This document shows positions 52,921 to 62,849 of a stretch of 64,000 nucleotides of DNA, one piece after another; within the stretch, counting starts at the first letter, position 1; every line of letters begins with the position of its first letter. The notes below the pieces were generated by a model. The model was not told the DNA's origin, searched no databases, and saw nothing but the letters and a program-made list of their open reading frames with translations. The position numbers and the translations under genes are program-made. Source of the DNA: Glandiceps talaboti (taxonomy: Eukaryota; Hemichordata; Enteropneusta; Spengelidae); assembly GCF_964340395.1 (NCBI RefSeq), contig NC_135549.1, positions 26,356,095 through 26,420,094 of the forward strand, given 5' to 3'.

Positions 52921-54605
52921 GAATTATTATTATTATTATTAATCTTTATTTATTAATCTCGATAACTCCATAGGTTTATAAACCTCTTTTCGTGGAGGTC
53001 GAGATACATCAAAATACAAAATAACAACACAATTAAATACACGGCAATACAGTGCACTACAAATATTCTATACCAAACAAACACTTAAAATTGACATTGG
53101 TGACAATCAAAAGAGGAATAAAATTTCAATAGACTTTTTAAAATACATTTACAGATACAATAAGTACAATTGACTTAAAATGATTCATCCACATACTTTG
53201 TAAATAAGAAATTATAGCAATCCCTCTTAAAAACATCAACTGCATCTATTTTACGCAAATGTACAGGTAGATTATTAAAATCTTTGGCTCCTCTTACTGT
53301 AAATGACTTTTTAAAAAACTCAGTTTTAGCTCTAGGTATTTCTAAAAGGTGCTGATCAGCTGACCGTAAATTTCGTGTGGGACAGTATAGGTTAAACAAA
53401 GCATTTACATTATCAGGTGCAACTTTTTTTATAGCTTTAAATACAAGGACAAGTCTGTTTAACTGTAGTTTTAATGTCAGGGGTAACCATTTTAGACGAA
53501 GATAAAGATCTTTTGTTGGTACTGTATGATCAGTGTCTAGAATTAATCTCATACAGCGTCTTTGAATACGCTCTAATACTTGAATGTTAACAGCCGATGT
53601 AGTACCCCACACATTAGAACAGTAGCATAAATAGGGTAAAATAAAGCTACAGTAAAATATTTTTCTGGAATGTACTGTAAGGAAATGTTTCATTCTCGAT
53701 AAAAGATATAGATTTGGCTTTACTTTGGATTCTATATACCTTATGTGATCAGACCACTCCAGGTTATGCTGTAACATAACACCAAGTAATTTTTCGCTCT
53801 TTACACAATCTAATTGTATATTATTAACAGAAACGTCAAGACACTTTGTATGCAAGTGTGATCGTTTTTGTACAGTTGTAATCAACATCGATTTAGATTT
53901 GGTACCATTAATACAGAGCTTATTGTCTGAGACCCAGCGACTAATACTCGTAAGATCTTTGTTAATTGCTGATGTAATTTTAACAATGCTGTTATCAGAA
54001 GCATATACGGTTGTGTCGTCAGCAAATGATATGGAACTGGTATCATTCAAATATAAAGGTAAATCGTTGACATATGTAATGAACAACAGGGGTCCGAGAA
54101 TGGAACCCTGTGGGACACCAACATCTACATTTGTAATATCAGAACAATGATCTTTATATTTCACATATTGTTTCCGATGCGTCAAATACGAATTAAAAAA
54201 TAATAATGCATGATCGGTACAACCGTATAGTTTCAGCTTTGAAAGCAAAATTTTATGATTGACCAAATCAAATGCTTTACTGAGATCTAAAAGTACGGCA
54301 CCAGTCAGATTCCCTTTATCTATTTGTTGCGACCAATCACTTACGAGAGAAATCAAAGCTGATTCACATGAGTGACCCGCTCTAAACCCTGATTGGTTAC
54401 TGAGGAACAGATTATTGTAATCCATATATGCACTAAAACTGTTATGAATATGACGTTCAAAGATTTTCGATAGCACAGGCAGAATACTAATTGGTCGATA
54501 ATTACTTAGGATGTTTTTTGGTCCCTTTTTATAGACTGGGACTAATCTAGCTAGTTTCCACATAGAGGGGAAATGAGCTCTTGCTACAAAATTTATGACA
54601 GACTA
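52921..54605 (-). mobile_element. CR1/Jockey-like LINE, 5'-truncated but with intact RT end
   Basis: The minus strand is open from about 54604 and ends in a (TAA)n tail near 52921-52942, preceded by GAGATTAATAAATAAAG. The 5' border falls inside the first RT block, so the endonuclease and ORF1 are missing. The unbroken frame and short clean tail indicate a recent insertion. No target-site duplication was identified by eye. Confidence 0.85.
53175..54563 (-). CDS. Non-LTR reverse transcriptase, C-terminal part (462 codons)
   Basis: RT blocks in order: FPSMWKLARLVPVYKKG (in-frame residues upstream of the ATG included), NYRPISILPVLSKIFERHI, NQSGFRAGHSCESAL, AVLLDLSKAFDLVNH, GVPQGSILGPLLF, and the catalytic FADDTTVYA near residues 180-190, then the thumb and the cysteine-poor C-terminal region typical of the CR1/L2 group. 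No stop or frameshift to residue 462. Not a host gene; it would copy RNA into DNA at a nick if a full element supplied the missing endonuclease. The ATG is just the first in a truncated frame. Confidence 0.88.
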   Translation of the reverse strand: MWKLARLVPVYKKGPKNILSNYRPISILPVLSKIFERHIHNSFSAYMDYNNLFLSNQSGFRAGHSCESALISLVSDWSQQIDKGNLTGAVLLDLSKAFDLVNHKILLSKLKLYGCTDHALLFFNSYLTHRKQYVKYKDHCSDITNVDVGVPQGSILGPLLFITYVNDLPLYLNDTSSISFADDTTVYASDNSIVKITSAINKDLTSISRWVSDNKLCINGTKSKSMLITTVQKRSHLHTKCLDVSVNNIQLDCVKSEKLLGVMLQHNLEWSDHIRYIESKVKPNLYLLSRMKHFLTVHSRKIFYCSFILPYLCYCSNVWGTTSAVNIQVLERIQRRCMRLILDTDHTVPTKDLYLRLKWLPLTLKLQLNRLVLVFKAIKKVAPDNVNALFNLYCPTRNLRSADQHLLEIPRAKTEFFKKSFTVRGAKDFNNLPVHLRKIDAVDVFKRDCYNFLFTKYVDESF

Positions 54606-54679
54606 TATAATAAATTTGCTATCGATTTGCTATCTGATGTCTTCAGTAGTTTATAGCAAAAAACCTATGTGGGTGTTTC

Positions 54680-55480
54680 GATAAAAGTGAACATTTGAGG
54701 TGACCTTGTAATTAGACTATGACCTTGGCCTTGGATTGAACAGATTAAGTGACAAGTGTGTTGCCCGTCCCCTAAAACCAATATATAGACACTTGCATCA
54801 TATGTAGTACTTCGGTACGCTGCGATATTCAGTACCTTCATATTTTGGTGATCTTGATACCAGTTGTCTTAGTAACAGAAGTTTGTAATAAAAGCAGCTC
54901 AGTATATGCCTTTGTTTCATTTTTCCTAAAAGACTATATAATTTGGTGTGCTATTTTCTGAACGATTTTCATCTGAAAAGATCATGTCTGATGTTAGCTA
55001 TAGAAAAGATTCCGACGGTATTTTAGTAATTACGTTATACAAAAAATTAAGATGACCTTCAATTTTGACAATGACTTTGACCTTGGATCGAAAGAATCAT
55101 GTAATCAGTGAATTGCTTTTCCCCAAAACCCTAAATACAAACACCTACATCATGTGAATAGCACTTCCAGGTTAGTATATTAACACTTTGGTATAATTTG
55201 GGATATTGACAGCAGTTGTCTTGGTAACAGCTTTTTCCTACAAAAAAACTTCATATATACTTTTTTCACGTTTTTCTGAAAGATTGTATGTTTGGCCGTT
55301 CTCTGACTGACGTACAGCTTTACCAGTCATATCTGATCGAAGTATACAGAAAAGTTTCAATGAATGTTTCGATAAAAGTGCAACAAATTAAGTTGACCTT
55401 GAATTTCGACTATGACCCTGACCTTGAATCGAAAAAGTCATGTAATCATTGAGTTCCCTGTCCCCTAAAATATATAAACA
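54680..55480 (+). repeat. Three ~345-bp degenerate tandem units rich in TGACCTTG
   Basis: Units align at TGACCTT near 54700, 55052 and 55394. Each carries a GACTATGACC-like stretch, TGACCTTGGATTGAA or a variant, CATGTAATCA/CCCCTAAAA and ACACTTGCATCAT-like text. The repeated TGACCTTG is the complement of a nuclear-receptor half-site type (TCAAGGTCA). Confidence 0.65.
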
Positions 55481-55499
55481 TACTTTAATCATGATTATA

Positions 55500-55860
55500 T
55501 AATAATAATATAATATGATTTAGTTCCCAATATTTAAACATACAATATACAAGGAAATAATACAATTACATGAAAGAGGAGATTGGAAGTAGTTATTAAG
55601 TAACTATATCATTTGTGGGTCGCGAGATATGACGTTTATAATGTTTAAGCATCCTTCCAAATAATGTCAATGTTACCATGGAAACCGTCTCCTGTGAGTT
55701 TGCGCAAGAGAATCCAGAGGGGCAACATCAGTTTTCTGAAGGCCCAGATATTATTCTAACCAGACATGATGTAAATTTTTGTACTTCAAGCCGGGCATTT
55801 TTTTTCAAATTTTTGGCCTTGGCACCCTGACTAATAGTTCAGTCCAACAACTTTATTATG
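55500..55860. other. Region without recognised gene
   Basis: Short AT-rich stretch with (AATAT)-like runs near 55500; nothing else recognised. Confidence 0.4.
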
Positions 55861-55863
55861 CAG

Positions 55864-55864
55864 T

Positions 55865-55937
<73 letters not shown>
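55864..55937. repeat. (CA)n microsatellite
   Basis: About 74 bp of pure CA repeat. Confidence 0.97.
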
Positions 55938-55938
<1 letters not shown>

Positions 55939-55980
55939 TTACATTTTCGTTATGACATTAAATATAATAATCTCAAATAT

Positions 55981-56048
55981 ATTAGTCGTCTGATGATCGC
56001 TGAGGATAAATCCGAGTAACAACTTATAAGATCATCATTTTGGATTTA

Positions 56049-56130
<82 letters not shown>

Positions 56131-56189
56131 TCCAAAATGATGATCTTATAAGTTGTTACTCGGATTTATCCTCAGCGATCATCAGACGA

Positions 56190-56194
<5 letters not shown>
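55981..56194. repeat. Perfect 71-nt inverted repeat around a (TA)n core, hammerhead-like
   Basis: Arms 55981-56051 and 56124-56194 are exact reverse complements, with about 72 bp of (TA)n between. Each arm contains CGTCTGATGATCGC and TCCGAGTAACAAC, relatives of the hammerhead-like copies at 18.5 and 59.8-60.0 kb, but the GAAA box is altered (GGATAAATCC). A second (TA)n tract (56193-56247) follows. The palindrome ends 125 bp before the first Link exon. Confidence 0.85.
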
Positions 56195-56250
<56 letters not shown>

Positions 56251-56319
56251 CGTAACTCGCTATTTATGTATCAGTATGTATAGCAAATCTACCTATGTAC
56301 TAATTTCATTCCTCTTTAG

Positions 56320-56595
56320 GAGAAATATTCCACTCTGATGGCGGACGAACGTATACTTTGAACTTTGAGGGAGCTAAACAAGAGTGTGCGAAATACAATG
56401 CTGTCATAGCTACATACGACCAACTGTATGAAGCCTGGGAGGAGGGTTTTCAAAAATGTAGAGCTGGATGGCTTAGTGATGGAAATGTACAGTATCCAAT
56501 GCAAATTAAAATCCGCGGTTGTGGTAAATTTGTAGGACTTGTTAAAGTGGGATATAAGGACAAGTCAAAGAAATACGACGTGTTTTGTTATAAAG
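56320..56595 (+). CDS. Link-domain exon 1 (hyaluronan-binding type)
   Basis: A 276-nt exon, phase 1 at both ends, bordered by CTCTTTAG and GTAAGT. It encodes a whole Link module: GEIFHSDGGRTYTLNFEGAK, ECAKYNAVIATYDQLYEAW, KCRAGWLSDGNVQYPM, IRGCGKFVGLVKVGY and KYDVFCYK. The four cysteines (QEC, QKC, RGC, VFC) and GWLSDG match the Link fold of aggrecan-, TSG-6- and stabilin-type proteins, which bind hyaluronan outside the cell. Binding itself is inferred from family. It follows the signal exon and precedes a linker exon at 58936. Confidence 0.88.
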
Positions 56596-58520
56596 GTAAG
56601 TATTGTAACAATCCTCTTACGTTCATTAGATCACACGATACAGCAAAGTTTCAAATAATTTCTAAACATCAGCGTCTTATGTTTATACTGTTTACCTTCT
56701 ATAAGGGAGAGAAGAGAAGAGAGTAATGCACAGTGAAGAGGACATGTATATAACAGGGCCATAGCCTTACCAAATTGCCGGAGGGTGGGGGCAGAACTTT
56801 GTCTTGGTGCAATCATGAATTTAAAATTTAGAAAGGTGGCTAATTGACATAAATTTGCATGCAATTTACATTATATCCACTTTAGCATACGCAATTAAAT
56901 ATCATATGTAAGGCCATAAAAAATAAGAAACGGCAAGCTAACCCATCACAATGGATAAGTCGGTCGATTTTTAATTTTTTTTTCTTAATTTATTTACAAT
57001 GCTTGACAAGGATATAAAAACAAACCATATATAATGATAGCAAAATATTCCTGGTTGAGTTTATATAGAACTTATTCAGTTATTTCGATTTTATCTCTTT
57101 GCAATTTGTCTGCATAATAATCGATTTCCATCAGTGCTACATTTAGGAAATGTACACAATTTACGATTAGACAAATTTTGTAGCGCCTCTCACCCTCTCA
57201 AAAAATGTTAAGCCCCGCCAAATGAAACTCAAGCATTATTTTAGCCACCCCTTCTGTCACCTACACTGCAGTGGAGATATACAATTATATGGTACAATGA
57301 CGCATTAAAATGACAGTGATAATCAACTTCAATAATCAACTTCAATAATAAGAACGAGATTACTTTACAAAGGATGTGGATTTCACATGCATAAGGAGAT
57401 GTCTCATAATGAGCTCTAGGGAGGTACTTAGCCAGCCTCCTTTTCCACCTTGTTTTGGGAGAAAGACAATTATCACCTTGATTGTTAATGATTGGAAGGA
57501 GACACATCCAAAACTGAAAAAAAAATGAAAATGAGACCATTTAGAGGCATACAATATCAAACCATAGACATAATTTAAACTCTTACAATGCTTCAATACG
57601 GTATTAAAATACCTACATTTAGACAATTATGCTATGCAGTACATACTATCTGGAAGTGTATTTTGTTGTGGAATAGCCGAAAAGATATTTTGCGGATATG
57701 CACTTGGTAAATGAATTCTCCTGGAGTTTTATTTAGTTCCAAAAAAATCACGAATAAACACACAAAAAAAAAAAACATTTCAAGACTTCTAGACTGCTAG
57801 ACTTTTGATGGCCCAATAATTGCTCAGCCAAAATCCCATGGTCGTAAACTTCTGCTCAATTAATTTTAGTGCACGTTGGATATGCAACAACTTAATTTAA
57901 TCTCAATTCCCGCTTGCATGCATCATCAGAGCCAAGTAAACCACTGTATAAGATATTATATAATTTGGAATAGACTCAAATGTATATTGTTACATGTATT
58001 ATTAAGAAAACATAGAAATCTCCTCCATTTTGAAACAAAGTGTGCATTTTACTGAAATGCGAAGCCCGAATGAGGATGTATTGCCCATCACCAAAAAATA
58101 TTTATTGAAATGCCAGAAATATGGGTAGGTTGGGCTCTTTGAACAGCTTTTTTTTATTTTTTCTGGCCTAATGTCGTATCTTTTGAAAGTAATTGCCGAA
58201 AAGATGTCATATTCAAAGTAAAGTAAACAAATTGGATGGTGCTTTCTCAAAGAAAAAACACAACAAATTTGCAAAATAGCCCTCATCTTTACTCAACTAT
58301 TTGCCCTACAGTTTGTGCAGGTACAACGGCAAGTAGAAGTAACATTTTGAACATATTTCTTTCTGTCATTCCCAAAACTTTTATGCCAAAGCCAAAGTGA
58401 CCTCAGTGGATTCTCCTTGTCATTACCATTATAATACAAATTGAAGGTTCGGTTTGATGTCGAAGGTACAGCTCTGTTTACAAGTTCAGGGCCATTCTTT
58501 CCGTAGCAAACATACAAACT
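56596..58520. other. Intron between Link exon 1 and linker exon
   Basis: No nested gene recognised in the first 1.9 kb; short frames on both strands have no family resemblance. The microsatellite block at 58540 follows. Confidence 0.5.
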
Positions 58521-58539
58521 TGCCTATCAAAGCACATGG

Positions 58540-58562
58540 CCATACATACATACATACATACA

Positions 58563-58595
<33 letters not shown>

Positions 58596-58634
58596 GCACA
58601 TGCATGCACACACACACACACACACATACATACA

Positions 58635-58666
<32 letters not shown>

Positions 58667-58798
58667 CATACATACATACATACATATATGCACATGCATG
58701 CACACATACATACATACATACATACATACATACATGTAGACATATATAGACAGACATATCACAAACGAACACACACACACACACACACACACACTCTC

Positions 58799-58854
<56 letters not shown>
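58540..58854. repeat. (CATA)n, (CA)n and (CT)n block upstream of linker exon 1
   Basis: Same order of tracts as 62110-62408 before the second linker exon, which indicates that the intron was duplicated with the exons. Confidence 0.95.
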
Positions 58855-58857
<3 letters not shown>

Positions 58858-58935
58858 GACACCCATATTGTGTGTCATTAATGAGTTAAAGTGTTGTAAA
58901 TATCATTCATGACAAATTAATTTCATTTTCTTCAG

Positions 58936-58962
58936 ACACGCCATCTACAAGTATTGTTGGAG
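58936..58962 (+). CDS. Linker micro-exon 1
   Basis: A 27-nt exon after TTTTCTTCAG and before GTATGT, phase 1 at both ends. With the split codons it adds DTPSTSIVGG, a Pro/Ser/Thr/Gly linker following the first Link domain. Support comes from the near-copy at 62471 with the same length, phase and borders. Confidence 0.65.
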
Positions 58963-59148
58963 GTATGTACAGCTACTTACTTTTTAAGAATTACTGAAGT
59001 GGTGTTATTGAATGACTGTTCTGTGGGAGGCATTTGTTCCTAATAAATCTTACTTACGATTTGTAAATAAAACATGCATATATAATACGTATTAGGTCAA
59101 GCGAGGGATAGGTTGCGATTTAGAAGAGGTGAAATTTCTGTTAGGTAC

Positions 59149-59153
<5 letters not shown>

Positions 59154-59212
<59 letters not shown>

Positions 59213-59215
59213 CGC
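59154..59215. repeat. (TG)n microsatellite
   Basis: Pure TG tract in the intron between linker exon 1 and Link exon 2. Confidence 0.97.
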
Positions 59216-59438
59216 GCACATGTGGGTGTGTGTGTTCAGAGATACACATGAATGTCACTTTAGCATGAACAATTCCCTGAAAACGCTGTTCCTTTTAAGC
59301 TTTATTCACATGGATCGTTGCTGGAACTGTTACAGCAACATCACAGGTCACAGATTGTCTTGAACGTATAATATAACTTAATATGACCTTCATGATAAAG
59401 GCTAAACAATTAATGATATCACATATAAACACACACAC

Positions 59439-59439
<1 letters not shown>

Positions 59440-59499
<60 letters not shown>
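59440..59499. repeat. (TA)n microsatellite
   Basis: About 60 bp of pure TA, upstream of the hammerhead-like pair; a shorter (TA)n lies at 59758-59778. Confidence 0.97.
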
Positions 59500-59504
<5 letters not shown>

Positions 59505-59802
59505 TCGCAATTTAAATTTTATTCTTTGATGAGAGCAAATCATGTTCATACTCAGAATAATTTAGCAAAGTTTGTATATTTTGCTTTCCGTTTACGCCAA
59601 AGTATGATGGACTAATTTTGGTTGTATTTGCTATTACTATTATGTGGATTTGTATGTACCATGATTGCTGATTGTCACAACAAACCTCTACACTATATAC
59701 TTTGTATACATTGATTTCTGTACGTTAGGCCGGTGGCCACGGTACTTTGAATAAAGCATATATATATATATATATATTTGGTAGTACTGGAACTCTTTCT
59801 TG

Positions 59803-59845
59803 GTTGTAACTCGGAGTTTCACGCATTGTGCGATCATCAGACAAG
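59803..59845 (-). ncRNA. Hammerhead-ribozyme-like motif, copy B
   Basis: Minus strand: CTTGT, CTGATGA core, CGCACAATGCG stem II, GAAA core, CTCCGAG stem III with 3-nt loop, TT, ACAAC. Stem I has four pairs plus a C-C mismatch. Conserved core bases are all present, with a U-U pair at the base of stem II. It points away from copy A, 159 bp apart. Confidence 0.65.
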
Positions 59846-60004
59846 CTTTCGCTTAAGACTAAATCATTCTGTCTATAAATAAATTCAAATTAACAGCTGG
59901 AATTCTATTTTTCATTCAACAATTTCAGCATATATATTTGTCTATTTGGGAATAATTTATGTATCAATATCCTATAATAAAAGACCTTTTTCCTATCACC
60001 ACAG
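59843..60004 (+). repeat. Duplicated intron segment, copy 1
   Basis: About 90% like 60281-60443 (AAGCTTTCGCTT, CTGTCTATAAATAAATTCAA, TTTTTCATTCAACAATTTCA, ATCACCACAG). It even includes the CACCACAG splice acceptor, but is followed by hammerhead copy A, not by the Link exon. It looks like a long target-site duplication or local tandem copy. Confidence 0.8.
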
Positions 60005-60046
60005 TTGTCTGACGATCGCACAATGCGTGAAACTCCGAGTTACAAC
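60004..60046 (+). ncRNA. Hammerhead-ribozyme-like motif, copy A (best preserved)
   Basis: Parts in order: GTTGT (stem I, 60004-60008), CTGACGA core (60009-60015), CGCA-CAA-TGCG (stem II, 4 bp), GAAA (60029-60032), CTCCGAG (stem III of 3 bp with CCG loop), T16.1-T17, then ACAAC (60042-60046), exactly complementary to GTTGT. Core CUGANGA, GAAA and UH are all satisfied, so cleavage would fall after 60041. Tiny stem III is typical of Penelope-like and retrozyme hammerheads. The U-U pair at the base of stem II makes activity uncertain. Confidence 0.68.
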
Positions 60047-60132
60047 CAAGAAAGAGTTCCAGTACAACCAAAACTATTGCGCTCTGCCACTACGGTATAG
60101 AGCACTGTCTTAGAAGATTGATACTCACCGAG

Positions 60133-60135
<3 letters not shown>

Positions 60136-60222
<87 letters not shown>
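60136..60222. repeat. (TA)n microsatellite downstream of hammerhead copy A
   Basis: Pure TA tract ending ATACATGTGTGTCTG, about 90 bp after the hammerhead-like motif. Confidence 0.97.
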
Positions 60223-60226
<4 letters not shown>

Positions 60227-60280
60227 GTGTGTCTGTGTGTGTAGTTAACTCGAAACTGATATGCCTCTGGATTTCAAACC

Positions 60281-60443
60281 AAGCTTTCGCTTTAGACTAA
60301 AACGTTCTGTCTATAAATAAATTCAAATAAACAGCTTGAATATCTATTTTTCATTCAACAATTTCAGCATATATATTTGTCTACTTAGAAATAATATATG
60401 TATCAATATCATATAATAAAAGACCTATTTCCCATCACCACAG
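60281..60443 (+). repeat. Duplicated intron segment, copy 2, ending in the true acceptor
   Basis: Second copy of 59843-60004; its CACCACAG is the working splice acceptor of Link exon 2. Confidence 0.8.
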
Positions 60444-60719
60444 GCGAAATCTTCCACTCCAATGGTGTAGGGCGTTATACTTTGAATTATGAACAAGCTA
60501 AGGAAGAGTGTACGAAATACAATGCAGTCATAGCTACATACAACCAACTCCATGAAGCCTGGGAGAATGGTTTACAAGAATGTTCAGCTGGATGGCTTAG
60601 AGATGGAAGTGTTCAGTATCCAATGCACGAGGTCCTCAGATCTTGTGGTAGTTCGATAGGAGTTGTTGATTGGGGTTTTAAAGACAAGTCAGCCACCTAC
60701 GATGTGTATTGCTTTAAAT
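60444..60719 (+). CDS. Link-domain exon 2
   Basis: 276 nt, phase 1-1, the same length as exon 1 and about 70% identical in protein: GEIFHSNGVGRYTLNYEQAK, ECTKYNAVIATYNQLHEAW, ECSAGWLRDGSVQYPM, LRSCGSSIGVVDWGFKDKS, TYDVYCFK. All four Link cysteines are present. It ends at ATGTAAGT with an unusual T before the donor, so the split codon into the next linker is T-AC (Tyr) where the first module has G-AC (Asp). A product of tandem exon duplication. Confidence 0.88.
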
Positions 60720-62100
60720 GTAAGTACTGCATCAATCCTCTTACTTACTTTCATCAGATTAATAGTCAAAGTAATAGAGTTCCCAAATAATTTCAAAACA
60801 TCAGAGTCTTAACAGTTTGTACTTTTTACCTTCTGTAAAGGAGGGAAGGGAAGTGAGTAAATGCATAGCGAAGAGGGCATGCACATGAAACAGCAAGCTT
60901 TTGATTTAGGCGCTTGTGTTTGCGATTGATGGTATTGTTTTTCGTTGTCACCGTCTTATTACGCGTCAATTCATTGGTTATTCATAAGGGCGGCCCTTTT
61001 TATTTTTTTGTTTCTCATCTCCCGACCGACCCTAATTTGCAGCTCCGACATCAGAAAAAAAAACTTTTTTTATTTCCGACCGACTCGACCTCTGAGTTCA
61101 ACACATTAAGACCGTACGTTTCGAACGAACATCAAACGTTCCTCATGGCGTCTTAGAGTCTACCCCCCACCCCCACCCCTTTGTTACGTCGGAGCAGCAT
61201 GTGTCTTTCATGGCTGAAGTCGTCGAGGTTTGATGAGGGACAGGGCTCGAAATTAATGCCGTCGTGCGGTACATTTTGCTGCAATGTAATAATAGCTCAG
61301 AATATTTCTATCATTTTCAAAATTATGCTTACAATTGGTAAAAGTCATACTGCTTTCCTCAAAAAGTTACATACTAAAGTTCAAATTGGAAGCTTGAAAA
61401 AAATTGTTAGCGATGTCAATGCCACTTTGATTAATAGGACGAATGTATTAATACACCTGATAAAATCATACAATAGTTCATGGCTACAGATATACACCCA
61501 TCAGGATGATAAGTATTCATCTTCTTACAAAGTTGTTCTACGGACTTGTCAACCTTGCTAAAATGAAGGAAAGCGACCTGTAACAACGAATTCAATAAAG
61601 AGAAGAGAAAAGAAGTTGCAGAGAGACTCACAGGACAGAAAAGACAGAGAATAGAACTGAAAAAAATACGGATTTTTTTTCCTTGTCCCTTTTTTTTTTA
61701 TTTCGCCTGCCCGCCCCGCCTGACTATTCCACTGGAGATGAGAAACAAAAAAAGGTCACCCTAATGGATAATGTGTACTAAAAAAGTTGCTAAGTTAATG
61801 ACATCTTGTTTACACATTATGGTTTTCTCCTCCCTTGTTCCCTTTTCATTTTTTTTCCCATTTTACGACCTTCAGGTTACTGAATCTATCTGCTCTGTTT
61901 ATTGGCTGATAAATACAGTTACATTAGTTACAATGACAAGTGACCATGTGCCATAACTTTTACGAGTAAACAACACCTGGTGATAATATCTGAGAACTAA
62001 TTGCTTAACCAGCTTTATAAGATTCACGTTTTCATAAAGATAGGACATTTGGTTAGCTACGATTATTTACGTACTTGTTTACCACTTACCTAACCTTCTA
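60720..62100. other. Intron after Link exon 2
   Basis: Includes poly-A/poly-T-flanked pieces with CCGACC and CGACCGACT near 60980-61090 and 61670-61760 that resemble 8885 and 24770. The 126-codon frame at 61181-61561 has no family resemblance and looks random. Confidence 0.45.
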
Positions 62101-62109
62101 CCTACCTAC

Positions 62110-62168
62110 CATGCATGCATGCATACATACATACATACATACATACATACATACATGTTACATACATG

Positions 62169-62199
<31 letters not shown>

Positions 62200-62313
62200 C
62201 ATACATACATACATGCATACATGCATGCATGCATGCATGCATGAGTACATGAGTGCATGCATACAGACAGACAGACAGACGGACATAAAGATACACAATG
62301 ATACAAAAACCTG

Positions 62314-62408
<95 letters not shown>
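62110..62408. repeat. (CATA)n/(CATG)n, (CAGA)n and (CT)n block upstream of linker exon 2
   Basis: Counterpart of 58540-58854; (CT)n 62321-62408. Confidence 0.95.
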
Positions 62409-62411
<3 letters not shown>

Positions 62412-62470
62412 GTTAATGAATCTCAGTGTTGTAAATGTCAATCATGACAAGATTATTTCCTTTCCTTCAG

Positions 62471-62497
62471 ACATTCCATCTGCAAGTACTGCTGGAG
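62471..62497 (+). CDS. Linker micro-exon 2
   Basis: 27 nt between TTTCCTTCAG and GTATGT, phase 1-1; with split codons it gives YIPSASTAGG, aligned with DTPSTSIVGG of micro-exon 1. The open phase 1 donor implies that further exons, perhaps more Link modules, lie to the right of the window. Confidence 0.62.
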
Positions 62498-62654
62498 GTA
62501 TGTAGTGCTATTTACGAAATTCGTTGGAGTGGTGTAATTGAATGTGGGCGACATTTGTTCTTAATAAATCTTACTTGCATTTGATGTTAGCACTTTGATA
62601 TTGATTAGGATAATGTATTCAATAAATCAGACTTGTCATCATATGATACATAGT

Positions 62655-62800
62655 TTCTGCCCGGCAGAGCTCACACCTCTTCGACACATTTGAATAGGAA
62701 GTTGCATGTGTGATGATTGACCAGTCAATGCTATACTCTTGGCCTTTCCCCAATGCATTGTTTAACCAAATGTATTGTTTGCAGTCATCGTTCGTCTTGA
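62655..62800 (-). mobile_element. Penelope-like element C-terminal remnant
   Basis: The minus strand reads DDCKQYIWLNNALGK, EYSIDWSIITHATSYSNVSK and RCELCRAET, which matches the end of the GIY-YIG-bearing protein of Penelope-like elements (WxIL...AxxYSNxxKRCxLCxxE). Only this piece is present. Confidence 0.6.
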
Positions 62801-62849
62801 CATTAGCACTGTATATGATGTTATTGAATACCCATTCATTCTCCCCCTG

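Noticed and set aside
61181-61561. 126-codon frame
   Set aside because: No family resemblance, biased composition and no splice context; likely chance.
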